From Thermohalobaculum sp963822985 (GTDB lineage: Bacteria > Pseudomonadota > Alphaproteobacteria > Rhodobacterales > Rhodobacteraceae): 64,000 bases of DNA. Positions 7,787 to 17,102 of the stretch are shown here, one piece after another (the first letter of the stretch is position 1; each line of letters begins with the position of its first letter). The notes beneath the pieces are model-generated. The model had not been told where the DNA came from. It did not search any database and saw only the letters and a list, made by a program, of their open reading frames with translations. The stretch lies in contig CAWGJU010000015.1 in NCBI GenBank assembly GCA_963822985.1, positions 186,001 through 250,000 of the forward strand. The letters are read 5' to 3'. A program made the position numbers and the translations under genes.

Positions 7787-9587
7787 ATGAAGGTCCGCTT
7801 TTGGGGAACGCGCGGCTCGATCCCGAGATCGGGAGAGCGCGTGCTGCGATACGGCGGCAACACGGCCTGCGTCGAGGTCCTGTCCGCCGGTGGCACGACC
7901 CTTGTGCTCGACTGTGGGACGGGCGCGGTCGATCTCGGCGCGGCGCTCTGCCGGGACGGCCGCGCCCGGCGCGGCGCCCTGCTGATCAGCCACACGCATT
8001 GGGACCATATCCAGGGCCTGCCCTTCTTCGCGCCGCTGTTCGTGCCCGGCGCCGAATGGGACATCTACGCGCCGCGCGGGCTCGACCGCTCCATCCGCGA
8101 GACGCTGGCCGGTCAGATGCAGCACGCCTACTTCCCGATCACGCTCGACGCCTTCGCCGCCACGATCCGTTTCCACGAGCTGGTCGAGGGCGAATTCGCG
8201 CACCAGGACGTCAGGATCTCGACGCATTACCTGGACCATCCGGCGCTGACGCTGGGCTATCGGCTGGAAAGCGACGGCGCGACCGTCGTCTACGCCAGTG
8301 ATCACGAGCCGATCGCGCGCAAGGCCGTGCCAAGCGCCGCCGACCTGCTGGGGGCCGAGCGCAGCCACGTCGCGTTCTTGCGCGCCGCCGATCTGGTCAT
8401 CCACGACGCGCAGTTCACCGCCTCGGAGTACCCCTCGAAGATCGGCTGGGGACATGGCACGCCGGACTACGCGGTGGCGGTCTGCCGCGAGGCCGGCGCG
8501 AGCAGGCTGGCTTTGACGCATCACGACCCGGCGCGAAGCGACGAGGAACTCGACGCCATGGCGGGCGCGGTCAGGCAGGGCGGTCCGGGCGAAGCGCGCC
8601 TGGACGTCTTCGTCGCGGCGGAAGGGCAGGCGATCGAACTCGGCAACCGCGCCCGGTCGTCGACCCACGTGCAGCCCGGGCGTTCGGCGACGCGTGCCGT
8701 CACGCTGGCGCTCGCGGATCACCCGCTGGTCGCGTGCGGGCTGCGGCCGTCGGCGCTCGAAGCCGTCCGCGCCGCGGCGCGGGCCGAGAAGCTGTCCCTT
8801 CGGGTCCGCAGCGCGTTCGGCGAACTCGGTCCGCGCCGCGATGGCGGACGGCCGCTCGACCGTGCTGATCGATGCCGGCGTCGCCGCCGAGCACGCCGGC
8901 GAGATCGCCCATGTGCAGCGCGAGGCCGCGACGCGGCCGACGGGCTCGGCGCGGCTGGTCGCGGTGAGCGAGGGCGAGCCGGCGGATGCCGCTGACGAGG
9001 ATTTCGCCGCCGAGCGCCTCGTCTGGCCGTTCAGCGAGCACTACGTCCGGGCGCGGATCCGTGCCGCGGTCTTGCGCGCCGAGTGCCGCTGGCAGAGCGC
9101 GCCGCGGCCCGCCAACGAGGCGGCGCGGCTCGAGCAGCTGCGGGCGCTCGGGATCCTCGACAGCGCGCGCGAGGAGCGCTTCGACCGCATCACGCGCATT
9201 GCCGCGCGGACCTTCGCCGCGCCCGCGGCCCTGATCACGCTGATCGATGACGACCGGCAGTGGTTCAAGTCCTGCGTCGGCATCGAGGCCAGCGAGACGA
9301 CGCGCGAGGAAGCGTTCTGCGCCCACGCGATCCTCGAGCCCAAGCCCATGATCATCCCCGATGCGCTGGAGGATGACCGGTTCGCCGACAACCCGGCCGT
9401 GATCGGCGGGCCGCGCATCCGCTTCTATGCGGGCTGTCCGATCAGGTCGCCGCGCGGCCTGCCCGTCGGAACGCTCTGCGTCGTCGATTCCTCGCCGCGC
9501 GAGATCGATGCCGATCAGGTCGAGATCCTGCGCGATCTGGCCGCGCTCGTCGAACAGGAGCTCGCGGCGCCGCGCGGCCACGCCTGA
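7787..9587 (+). CDS. MBL-fold hydrolase / receiver-like / GAF fusion protein
   Basis: Three parts read in one line. Residues 1-270 are a metallo-beta-lactamase fold with MKVRFWGTRGSIPRSG, the metal motif SHTHWDHIQGLPFF, DHPALTLGYRL, YASDHEP and THHDP. About 295-430 resembles a degenerate receiver domain (AVTLALADHPLVACGLRPS, VLIDAGVAAEHA, closing helix YVRARIRAAVLRAECRWQ). About 440-600 is a GAF domain (RITRIAARTFAAPAALITLI, QWFKSCVGIEASETTREEAF, FYAGCPIRSPRGLPVGTLCV). The frame changes once near 8835, consistent with one inserted base, so the fusion is inferred across that point. Likely a signal-responsive hydrolase; ligand and substrate unknown. Confidence 0.7.
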
Positions 9588-9600
9588 CCCCCGCCGGGCC

Positions 9601-9638
9601 GAGGCCGCCCGAGACCGCCCGAGACCGCCCGAGACCGC
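9601..9638. repeat. Decamer tandem repeat GAGACCGCCC
   Basis: Just downstream of the MBL-GAF gene: one variant copy (GAGGCCGCCC), two exact copies of GAGACCGCCC, and a fourth broken after 8 bases. Non-coding; no function assigned. Confidence 0.8.
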
Positions 9639-9770
9639 TGCAAAGAAAAGGCCGGTCGGTGGACCCCTGCCTGGTCGCACCGCCCGGCCTTTGGAGTGCG
9701 CGCGAGACCGGACCGGTCTGCCGCTCGCTCGGAATGTCTCGGCTTCTAGCCCGTCCTTACGTTGGACCTA

Positions 9771-9998
9771 TCAGGGTGTCGTCTGGGCGGCGAAATCGTC
9801 GGGCGGACCCAACGCGACCGACGCCGGAACTCTCCCTGCGTCCGCCAGGTTCCCGTTGATGCTGCCGGTCAGCGGCGAGACGCCGCCCTGATAGACCCCG
9901 TACACGACCGCGATCCCCAGCAACAGGATGCCTGCGGTCAACGCGACCCAATCGATAGTCACCGCGCCTGAATCATCGCGCCAGAACTTACTGATCAT
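9771..9998 (-). CDS. Flp/Fap-type pilin-like small membrane protein
   Basis: 75 codons from ATG 9998, with GGAGGA 7 bases upstream. The N-terminus resembles a type IVb (Flp) pilin: short charged leader, then FWRDDSGAVTIDWVALTAGI running into a single hydrophobic helix (about residues 14-36), then a Gly/Ser/Pro tail. No Tad/Cpa secretion genes are in the window, so it is an orphan here. Other possibility: an unrelated one-helix membrane protein; the GAVTIDWVALT segment is what favours pilin. Confidence 0.55.
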   Translation of the reverse strand: MISKFWRDDSGAVTIDWVALTAGILLLGIAVVYGVYQGGVSPLTGSINGNLADAGRVPASVALGPPDDFAAQTTP

Positions 9999-10189
9999 GA
10001 TCGAATCCTCCAGCCTTTCTGCTTCGCAAGCCCTGGACCCCCGTCCAGGGTGGGCGCCGCGCTCGAAGCGGCCGGGATCGGTTTAGATGCCTCCACGCCG
10101 TTCCCCTGAAGACCTACTAACACCCATCGGCTGAGTCGCTCAATAATAAACGCAACCTTAAAGAGATTCTCTTGAACAAAACTTCAGTC

Positions 10190-10207
10190 TGTTAATAAGT
10201 ATTAACA
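10190..10207. promoter_or_regulatory. PpsR/CrtJ-type operator, perfect TGT-N12-ACA
   Basis: TGTTAATAAGTATTAACA is an exact TGT-N12-ACA and an almost perfect dyad. This is the known consensus of the photosynthesis repressor PpsR/CrtJ. It sits in the AT-rich patch about 240 bases before bchG. Confidence 0.6.
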
Positions 10208-10377
10208 AAAGATTAAGAACTGTAGATCGGAGGGATTTGTGCTCCAACCCAGGGGGCGCCGCACGTCGTGCCGGTGCTTGGCCCCGTCGACGAGCTTCCT
10301 GCAACTTGGCTGGTGGCGAGGAGCTGCCGTCAGGGTCCCAGGCGCCGCGTTCGTGCCCGATGCGTCGAGCGCCCGAC

Positions 10378-10395
10378 TGTCTCCACAAGTTTACA
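10378..10395. promoter_or_regulatory. Second PpsR/CrtJ-type operator, TGT-N12-ACA
   Basis: TGTCTCCACAAGTTTACA matches TGT-N12-ACA exactly, 188 bases from the first site and 38 bases before the bchG ATG. Two distant sites could allow looping; inference. Confidence 0.55.
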
Positions 10396-10411
10396 GTTGG
10401 CTTCGGCCGCA

Positions 10412-10429
10412 TGTCATGCTTGATTGACG
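10412..10429. promoter_or_regulatory. Near-match operator TGTCA-N8-TGACG at the bchG start
   Basis: TGTCATGCTTGATTGACG deviates from TGT-N12-ACA by the last base only. The same TGTCA-N8-TGACG form recurs between crtI and bchI (32227-32244). It ends 3 bases before the preferred ATG. Confidence 0.35.
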
Positions 10430-10432
10430 CCC

Positions 10433-11341
10433 ATGTCGGCGATGTTTCGAATCCCGTCGGTCCCGCGCTTCGGCCCCGCAACGGTGCTGGAGCTGCTCAA
10501 GCCCGTCACGTGGTTCGCGCCAATGTGGGCCTATCTCTGCGGCGTCGTCTCGGCGGGGCCGGCGCGCGCCGACTGGGGGCTGGTCGTGCTCGGCCTGGTG
10601 CTGGCCGGACCGCTGGTCTGCGGCATGAGCCAGGCGGCGAACGACTGGTGCGACCGGCACGTTGATGCCCTGAACGAGCCCGGCCGGCCCGATCCCCTCC
10701 GGACGGCTGCCGGGCCGCTGGGGCCTCTGGATCGCGCTGGTCTGGACGGCGCTGTCACTCGGCGCTGGCGCCATGCTCGGCCCCTGGGGCTTCGGCGCGA
10801 CGGTCCTGGCCGTGCCTGCGCCTGGGCCTACTCGGCCGAGCCCTTCCGGCTCAAGCGCAACGGCTGGTGGAGCAACGCCGTCTGCGGCCTCTGCTATGAA
10901 GGCGTGCCCTGGTTCACCGGGGCGGCCGTCATCGCGGCGGCGCTGCCCGACGCCCGGATCATCGCCGTGGCGCTGCTCTACAGCGTCGGCTGCCACGGCA
11001 TCATGACGCTGAACGACTTCAAGTCGCTGGAGGGCGACCGGGCCATGGGCCTGGGCTCGCTGCCGGCGCGGCTCGGGCCGGAGCGGGCGGCCCGGCTCGC
11101 CTGCTGGACCATGGCGCTGCCGCAGCTGGCCGTCATGGCGCTCCTGATGGGATGGGAGCGGCCCTGGCACGCCGCCGTCGTGGCGCTGGTCCTGTTGGTC
11201 CAGCTCGTGCTGATGCGCCGGCTCCTGACCGACCCGCGCCGGCTCGCGCCCTGGTACGCGGCGACGGGCGTCAGCCTCTATGTCGCCGGCATGATGGCGG
11301 CGGCGCTGGCGCTGGCCGGGATCACGGGGGGCGCGGCATGA
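10433..11341 (+). CDS. bchG: Bacteriochlorophyll synthase (geranylgeranyl/phytyl transferase)
   Basis: UbiA-family polytopic prenyltransferase that esterifies bacteriochlorophyllide with geranylgeranyl or phytyl diphosphate. The Mg-diphosphate motif is NDWCDRHVDALNEPGRP, the second conserved region is YEGVPWFTGAA and HGIMTLNDFKSLEGDRAMG. About eight or nine hydrophobic helices. The frame is broken by apparent one-base insertions at about 10691, 10815 and 10819, which together restore the frame; between them the conserved LPGRWGLWIALVW reads only in the shifted frame. ATG 10433 is preferred over TTG 10424. The stop overlaps the next start as ATGA, so bchG, the PucC-like gene and bchP form a coupled operon. 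Confidence 0.92.
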   Translation: MSAMFRIPSVPRFGPATVLELLKPVTWFAPMWAYLCGVVSAGPARADWGLVVLGLVLAGPLVCGMSQAANDWCDRHVDALNEPGRPDPLRTAAGPLGPLDRAGLDGAVTRRWRHARPLGLRRDGPGRACAWAYSAEPFRLKRNGWWSNAVCGLCYEGVPWFTGAAVIAAALPDARIIAVALLYSVGCHGIMTLNDFKSLEGDRAMGLGSLPARLGPERAARLACWTMALPQLAVMALLMGWERPWHAAVVALVLLVQLVLMRRLLTDPRRLAPWYAATGVSLYVAGMMAAALALAGITGGAA

Positions 11342-12635
11342 CGCTCGGCTGGCTCTCCATCATCCGGATCGGCCTGGTGCAGACCGCGCTCGGCGCCGCG
11401 GTGGTGCTCAGCACGGCGACGATAAACCGGGTGATGATCGTCGAGCTGGCGCTGATGGCGGTGGTGCCGGCCGCGCTGGTCGGCATGTATCACGGCTTCC
11501 AGCTGCTGCGCCCGAAATGGGGGCACGGCGCCGACCAGGGCGCGCGGCGCACGCCGTGGGTCATCGGCGGCATGGCGCTGCTGGCCGCCGGCACCGTCGC
11601 CGCGGCGGTCGCCACCGCCTGGATGGAGACGGCGCGCGGGCCCGGCCTGGCCCTGGCGGTCGTCGCCTTCGCGGCGCTCGGCCTCGGCCTCGGCGCGTCG
11701 GCGACCAACCTGCTGGCGATGCTGGCCACGCACGTCGCGCCCGAGCGCAAGGCGGCGGCCGGCAGCCTCGTGTGGATCCTGATGATCGCGGGGCTCGCCG
11801 CCAGCGGCATCACCGTCGGCCAGTTCCTCGACCCTTATTCCGGCGCCCGGCTGGTGCAGGTCAGCTGCGTCGTAGCGGCCATCTCCTTCACCGTCGCCGT
11901 CCTCGCCCTCTGGGGCGTCGAGCCCGCCGGCCGCGCCACGCCGGCGCGAACCCAGGCCGGCTTCCGCGAGGCGGCGCTCGAAGTCTGGCACGACCCGCGC
12001 GCGCGGGCCTTCGCGGTTTTCGTCTTCGTCGCCATGCTGGCCTACAACACGCAGGACCTGATCCTCGAGCCTTACGGCGGCCACGTCTTCGGCATGACGC
12101 CCGGCCAGTCGACGGCGCTCGGCGGCACGCTGCACGCCGGGGCGCTCGCCGGCATGGCGCTGGTCTTCGTCGCCGGGCTGGCGTTCGGCCGTGCCGAGTG
12201 GCTGACGCGCGCCTTCGTCGTCGGCGGCTGCGTCGGCTCGGGGCTCTGCCTGCTGGCGCTCGCGGCGGGCGGGCTGACGGGCGACTGGCCGCTGACGGCG
12301 AACGTGCTGGCGCTCGGCTTTGCAACGGCGTCTTCGCCGTCGCCGCCATCGGCGCGATGATGGGCCTCGCCAGCGAGGGCACGCGCGCCCGCGAAGGCAC
12401 GCGCATGGGCGTCTTCGGCGCCGCGCAGTCGATCGGCTTCGCGCTCGGCGCCTCGGCGGGTGCTGCCGCCCTCGACGTGTTGCGCGGCCTGCTCGGCCTG
12501 CTGGCCGAGGCCTATGCGACGATCTTCGCGCTCGAGGGCGTCCTGTTCCTCCTCGCGGCGCTGCTGGCGGTGCGCGCGATCGGGGCCCAACCGGCGCCCT
12601 CGGCGCCCTCGGCGTTCGCGGTTCCGGGAGAATGA
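11338..12635 (+). CDS. PucC/Bch2-family MFS protein
   Basis: About 430 residues, 12 predicted membrane helices, of the BCD (PucC/LhaA/Bch2) branch of the MFS. These proteins handle bacteriochlorophyll or light-harvesting assembly in the inner membrane. Recognisable segments are SIIRIGLVQTALGAAVVLST at the N-terminus, NRVMIVELALMA, and LILEPYGGHVFGMTPGQSTA. Its position between bchG and bchP is that of orf428/bch2 in other alphaproteobacteria. The frame changes once near 12321, best explained by a lost G in a GG pair before CAACGGC. The start overlaps the bchG stop and the stop overlaps the bchP start (ATGA at both joints). Confidence 0.85.
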
Positions 12636-13852
12636 CGATGGTGACGGCGCGCTACGACGTCGTGGTGGTGGGCGGCGGACCGGCGGGGGCGACGGCCGCC
12701 GAGGCGCTGGCCCGGGCGGGGCGGCGCGTCGCGCTGCTCGACCGGGCGGGGCGCATCAAGCCCTGCGGCGGCGCGATCCCGCCGCGGCTGATCCGCGACT
12801 TCGCCATTCCCGACGGCCAGCTCGTCGCCCGGATCGGCACGGCGCGCATGGTCTCGCCCAGCGACAACCGGGTCGACATCCGCATCGAGGGCGGCTTCGT
12901 CGGCATGGTCGACCGCGAGCATTTCGACGAGTTCCTGCGCGACAGGGCCGCCGCGGCGGGCGCCGAGCGGCAGACCGGGACCTTCGTCGCGATCGAGCGC
13001 GACGGCGACGGCGCGCCCGCCGTGCGCTACCGGAACGAGGCGGGCGAGCTGCGGACGCTGTGCACCCGGCTGGTCATCGGGGCGGACGGCGCGCGCTCCA
13101 AGGTGGCGCGGGCCGAGGTCGACGGCGGCGACACCATCCCTTACGTCATCGCCTATCACGAGATCATCGAGGCGCCCGAGGCATCCGAGGCGCGGGGCGG
13201 CCCCGGCGACTATGACCCGACACGCTGCGACGTCGTCTATGACGGGCGGATCTCGCCCGACTTCTATGGCTGGGTGTTTCCGCACGGGCGCCAGGCCTCG
13301 GTCGGCATGGGCACCGGGATCGACGGCTTCGACCTCAAGGGCGCGACGGCGGCGCTGCGCCGCGCGGCGGGGCTCGAGGGCTGCCGCACGATACGGCGCG
13401 AGGGCGCGCCAATTCCGCTCAAGCCGCTGTCGCGCTGGGACAATGGCCGGGACGTGGTGCTGGCCGGCGATGCGGCCGGCGTCGTCGCCCCGGCCTCGGG
13501 CGAGGGGATCTACTACGCGATGATCGGTGGCCAGTACGCCGCCGAGGCTGCGGAGCGCGCGCTGGCCACGGGCCGCGCCGGCGCGCTGGCCGGCGCCCGC
13601 AAGCGGTTCCTGCGCGAGCACGGCCAGGTCTTTCGCGTGCTCGGCATGATGCAGCGCACCTGGTACGCCTCCGACGACCGGCGCGAGCGCTTCGTCTCGA
13701 TCTGCCGCGACATGGACGTCCAGCGGCTGACCTTCGAGGCCTATATGAACAAGAAGCTGGTGCACGCCCGGCCGCTGGCGCATCTGCGGATCTTCGCCAA
13801 GAACGTGCTGCACCTGGCGCGGCTGATCCCGGCGATTCAGCCCGCCGCCTGA
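12632..13852 (+). CDS. bchP: Geranylgeranyl diphosphate/bacteriochlorophyll reductase
   Basis: 406 residues, intact. FAD-dependent reductase that converts the geranylgeranyl tail of bacteriochlorophyll to phytyl. Dinucleotide-binding GGGPAGATAAEALARAGR is at the N-terminus; KPCGGAIPPRLI, GADGARSKVAR, and the second FAD motif VLAGDAAGVVAPASGEGIYY follow. The first ATG (12632) overlaps the stop of the upstream gene; a second ATG two codons on is equally possible. Last gene of the bchG operon; no promoter-like sequence inside. Confidence 0.95.
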   Translation: MTMVTARYDVVVVGGGPAGATAAEALARAGRRVALLDRAGRIKPCGGAIPPRLIRDFAIPDGQLVARIGTARMVSPSDNRVDIRIEGGFVGMVDREHFDEFLRDRAAAAGAERQTGTFVAIERDGDGAPAVRYRNEAGELRTLCTRLVIGADGARSKVARAEVDGGDTIPYVIAYHEIIEAPEASEARGGPGDYDPTRCDVVYDGRISPDFYGWVFPHGRQASVGMGTGIDGFDLKGATAALRRAAGLEGCRTIRREGAPIPLKPLSRWDNGRDVVLAGDAAGVVAPASGEGIYYAMIGGQYAAEAAERALATGRAGALAGARKRFLREHGQVFRVLGMMQRTWYASDDRRERFVSICRDMDVQRLTFEAYMNKKLVHARPLAHLRIFAKNVLHLARLIPAIQPAA

Positions 13853-14280
13853 CAGCGTCCTCCGCACTGAACGTCCGGGCCGGGCGCCTCACCTCCTTAG
13901 GCGACCGAATGAAGGACTCCGTGAAGAGCGACGGGCGCGCCAGATGGTGCGGCTGCCCTTGCAGCGGGCCGGCGCTTACGGGGCGAGCTCGTGAGGGGAG
14001 GGAGGGCAGGCGCATTCGCGCCATTTCCCTCGGGCCTTTACGTGCCCGGCACGCACCCCCGCCTGGCGGAGGGACCGGGAGACGCAAGAGCACGGCCGGC
14101 CGGCCGCGACTGTCCCTTGCGGGACGCTTTGGCGCCGCCAATGGTTGCCAGCCATCCGGCGCCTCGGCAGTTTGCAAACCGGGAGGCCCGTCTGTCACCC
14201 GGCCCGCCTGGGCCGGGTCATAGGCCTGAAAGGTTAAGGTCGGGTAGGGGGCCCGCGGGCGGGTCCTGCGGGCGAGGTGG
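13853..14280. other. Gene-free gap between convergent bchP and HhH protein
   Basis: 428 bases with open frames only of the kind expected by chance in GC-rich DNA. The one structure I can support is the hairpin at 14197-14218. A short stretch resembles part of a cobalamin riboswitch but the core is missing (see rejected items). Confidence 0.5.
14197..14218. terminator. Strong hairpin between convergent genes
   Basis: ACCCGGCCC, loop GCCT, GGGCCGGGT: a perfect 9-bp stem. No T-run on either side, so a factor-independent terminator is only possible, but its place between two converging transcripts fits. Confidence 0.45.
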
Positions 14281-14958
14281 TCAGGTCCTCTCGGCCGGGC
14301 TGTCGTCGCGCGCGTCCTGCGAGGGTTGCTCGCCGCGCATCAGCGCCGCCGCCTGCCCGATCCAGTCGTCACGGCGGGCGCGACCGCGGAAGCTGACGAG
14401 GTTGTGGTCGATCCAGTCGAGCTCGTCCTCGTTCCAGTTGGCGATCTGCGAGAAGTGGTAGATGCCGATCTCGTTCAGCGCGCCGGCCAGCTTGGGCCCG
14501 ACGCCGCTGATCGCCGTCAAATCGTCGCCGCCCCCGGGCGCAGGCGCATCGAGCAGCGGCGGTCGGGTGCCTTCCCTGACCTTCTCGGGGCTGCCGGGCG
14601 CTGGCGCCGGTTCTGCCGCTTCCTGCCCGCCGATCGCCTGCTCGACCCGCTCGGCGACGTTGCGGGTGGCCTCGGCGGCCCGCTCGGGCAGGCGGGCGAT
14701 CGTCTCGGCCAGCTCCTCGCGCTTCTGCGGCACGTAGAGGAGCCCGACGAGGCCGAAGAGTTCGTTGCCGTTCCCGGTGCAGCGCATCGCGAGCATGTAG
14801 CCGACCAGCGCGACAAGGAGCAGGTGGAGCACGAGGCCGAAGCTCCAGGCGGTGCCGAGCAGGATGCCGAGCACGAACGAGCCGATCGCCGCCAGCCCGA
14901 AGCCGAGGACGGCGCAGACGCCGCTGGGGCGCGGAAAGGTGAGCGTGCCTGCAGCCAT
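14281..14958 (-). CDS. Membrane-anchored helix-hairpin-helix protein downstream of puf
   Basis: 225 residues, intact frame. Residues about 15-60 hold two hydrophobic helices (GVCAVLGFGLAAIGSFVLGI and LVLHLLLVALVGYMLAM). A middle segment, 75-150, is charged then Pro/Ala-rich. Residues about 150-215 form a helix-hairpin-helix domain (DDLTAISGVGPKLAGALNEI, then YHFSQIANWNEDELDWIDHN), like the tail on some Complex I NuoE-type proteins. GGGGGA precedes ATG 14958. It starts 54 bases after the pufC stop, beyond a strong hairpin. No named family; a scaffolding role near the photosynthetic membrane is only inference. Confidence 0.75.
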   Translation of the reverse strand: MAAGTLTFPRPSGVCAVLGFGLAAIGSFVLGILLGTAWSFGLVLHLLLVALVGYMLAMRCTGNGNELFGLVGLLYVPQKREELAETIARLPERAAEATRNVAERVEQAIGGQEAAEPAPAPGSPEKVREGTRPPLLDAPAPGGGDDLTAISGVGPKLAGALNEIGIYHFSQIANWNEDELDWIDHNLVSFRGRARRDDWIGQAAALMRGEQPSQDARDDSPAERT

Positions 14959-14979
14959 GATGTCCCCCTTTGGACGAAA

Positions 14980-15005
14980 CGGGCGCCGGAGTGCTCCGGC
15001 GCCCG
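14980..15005 (-). terminator. Terminator after pufC
   Basis: On the minus strand a perfect 12-bp inverted repeat (CGGGCGCCGGAG and its complement, 2-base centre) follows the pufC stop by 7 bases and leads into TTTCG. It probably ends or attenuates the puf transcript before the HhH gene. Confidence 0.65.
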
Positions 15006-15012
15006 CATGGGC

Positions 15013-16109
15013 TCACTCGTAGACCGGCGCCCCTTGCGTGCGCAGCTCGGGCCAGTGGGTCAGCATCGTCATGCCCCCGAGCGGCAGCGGCGCGCCCTGG
15101 TGGCAGGTCTGGCAGGCGGCCTTGGGCGGGTCGCCCATCGGGCCGAAGCGCTACGGCGGATAGACGGGCGCGAGCGGCACCAGGTACTCGGCATTGATGT
15201 AGCGGGTCATGTCGATGCCGTAAAAGGCCGTGGTGCGCCGCGGCGGGCCCTGGTCCCATGACTGGAAGCCGCGCGTGTTGTGGCAGTAGGTGCAGTTCGT
15301 GCCGAGCGACTGGGAGATGTACATCATCAGCCCATAGGTGTGCTCGGCCGCCTTGGTGCCGACGCCGCCGGGCTCGCGCGGCACCCGCGCCTGGACGCGG
15401 ATCGCATCCTGCGCCGTGATGTTCGGCTCGTCGGGGTTGGCGACGGGGATCGCCGTGAGGAAGTCCTCGACGGCCGTCGTCGGCAGCGAGCTCCAGCCGT
15501 TGAGGAAGGTGGGCCGGTTCTGGCACCGAGCGGTCGGCGCCGGCCATCATGCCCTCGCGCGGCCGCGGGATCGCGGAACCAGATGTAGCGGGGCACCGGG
15601 TTGCCGCGATGGCAGGTGTAGCAGGTGACCCCGGTCTGGGCGAGGTGGTTCTGCCAGTTGACGTTCAGGTCGCGCGTCATCTGGATCATGCGCCGCGAGA
15701 CGCGCTTGGCGTAGTTGTCCTCGGAGGCGAAGTTGCCCTCCTCGTTGTGGCAGTAGACGCAGCCCTGCTCGGGCGCGACCCATTCGGTGATCGCCGCCAT
15801 GAAGCGCAGGAAGTTCGCCTCGGTCAGGTCGCCGAGCACGGCGACGTTCTCGTAGTAGTCGAGCTCGCTCATCGTCGGCTCGTCCGGCGCCGGCGGCAGC
15901 GGCTCGATATCGTAGGTCTGCGGCTCGGGGATGGTGTTCGCCCGGTCCCGCATCGCCAAATCGTCGACATCGGCGACGACCGCCATGCCCAGGCCGCGAT
16001 AGCCGGTCGGCACCGTCTCGACCAGCCTGGGCGTATCGGTCACCACCACCCAGCCGACCAGGACGAGGGTGGCCGCGCAGAGCAGCAAGGCAGTTGCGAC
16101 GTTCCTCAT
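15013..16109 (-). CDS. pufC: Reaction-centre tetraheme cytochrome c subunit
   Basis: Periplasmic cytochrome that reduces the photo-oxidised special pair. An N-terminal hydrophobic anchor (ATALLLCAATLVLVGWVVV) is followed by four heme-binding CxxCH motifs: CVYCH, CYTCH, CTYCH and CQTCH. The ATG overlaps the pufM stop (AGATGAGG). Two problems: the frame changes between about 15520 and 15545, and an in-frame TAG at 15151-15153 would remove the last part with the fourth heme (downstream FGPMGDPPKAACQTCHQGAP is well conserved in style). The codon sits in VYPP-stop-RF where relatives usually have a charged or aromatic residue. Sequence error is the simplest reading; a truncated tri-heme protein is the alternative. 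Confidence 0.88.
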
Positions 16110-17085
16110 CTCAGCTCTCCCAGGCTCGGGTCGACGGTCTGGACGCCGTAGCCAGTTGGGGTACTCCGGCGCGTAGTTGTGCTCGACGGCCCAGAGGAAC
16201 CAGTTGTCGACCACCGTGCCGGTCAGCAGGATGCCGATGCCGCCCGTCAGGGTAGTTAGCACCGCAAACCACCATGCCCAGCGGTGGACGCCCTCCATGG
16301 TGGCGTTGAACCCCATGGTCCAGCGCCAGAACAGCGCCGCCCGCTCGGTCGCCGTGCCGCGATCGGCGATCTGCTCGAGCTCGCGGTCGCCGCCGAGGCG
16401 CGACACGGCGAGGATGGTCGCCCCGTGCATGGCGAAGAGCAGCGTCGAGCCATACAGGAAGACGATCGAGAGGCAGTGGAAGGGGTTGTAGAAGAGGTTG
16501 CCGTAGCGGATGGAGAAGGCGGCCGTCCAGTCGAGGTGCGGGAAGATCCCGAAGGGCACCGCCTCGGACCAGGACCCCATCAGGATCGGCCGGATGAAGC
16601 CGAGCGACAGGAACAGGAAGATCGCCGAGGCGAAGGCCCAGGCGATATGCGTGCCCATGCCGCGCCGCACCGCCAGCATGTAGGTGCGGTACCACCAGAG
16701 CAGCACGGACGAGGTCAGGAAGAAGCCGGCGATCAGCCACCAGCCGCCCTCGCTGAGCGGCGGCATGATCGTCAGCCCGTATTTCGGCGCCGGCGGCTCG
16801 AGCGCCAGCCAGAAGAGCTGGCGCACGAACTCATCCAGCTGCCAGTCGACCGAGGCCATCATGTTGAGGCCGACGATCTCGAAGGCGATGAAGAAGAAGA
16901 TGATCGACAGCACGCCCGCAGTAGCCGAGATGGATCGGCCCGACCTGGGCGTTGCCGATCAAGCCGAGCAGGCTTGAGAAGCCCGGCGTGCCGACCCGTC
17001 GTCCGCCGTCGGCGAGTTCGGGCGCGCCGTACTCGACCGGGCCGCGGACCTGGATCTGCGTGAAGATGTTCGCGTATTCGGCCAT
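16106..17085 (-). CDS. pufM: Photosynthetic reaction centre M subunit
   Basis: Five-helix membrane subunit that with PufL binds the bacteriochlorophyll special pair, bacteriopheophytins, quinones and the non-haem iron. Seen: MAEYANIFTQIQVRGPVEYG at the N-terminus, FPHLDWTAAFSIRYGN, FYNPFHCLSIVFLYGS with the special-pair His, and MEGVHRWAWWFAV with an iron-ligand His. The C-terminus reads GYGVQTVDPSLGELR. Two one-base frame changes (about 16918 after LGYCG, and about 16152 before GYGV) interrupt it; without the second, the open frame would falsely fuse pufM to pufC. GGGGGAG lies 8 bases before ATG 17085. Confidence 0.95.
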
Positions 17086-17102
17086 TTGTTCGCTCCCCCG
17101 GC

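Larger units (their letters stand above)
9999..10432. promoter_or_regulatory. Intergenic control region upstream of bchG
   Basis: A 434-base gene-free stretch between the divergent pilin-like gene and bchG. Positions 10140-10220 are strikingly AT-rich for this genome and hold one of two perfect TGT-N12-ACA palindromes; the second lies close to bchG. No convincing coding frame is seen. Transcription of bchG-pucC-bchP most likely starts here. Confidence 0.6.

Noticed and set aside
14040..14200. Cobalamin-riboswitch-like fragment (CCGCGACTGT at 14104-14113 after a GGGACCGGGAGACGCAAG stretch)
   Set aside because: The conserved B12-box core is missing and the element would sit downstream of bchP with no gene on that strand.
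15151..15153. Pyrrolysine or other TAG reassignment linked to the methylamine genes
   Set aside because: The methylamine genes here belong to the N-methylglutamate route, which does not use pyrrolysine, and TAG ends at least three genes normally.
15327..16913. Apparent PufM-PufC fusion protein
   Set aside because: Created by a single-base change near 16152. Correcting it restores a normal pufM stop that overlaps the pufC ATG.
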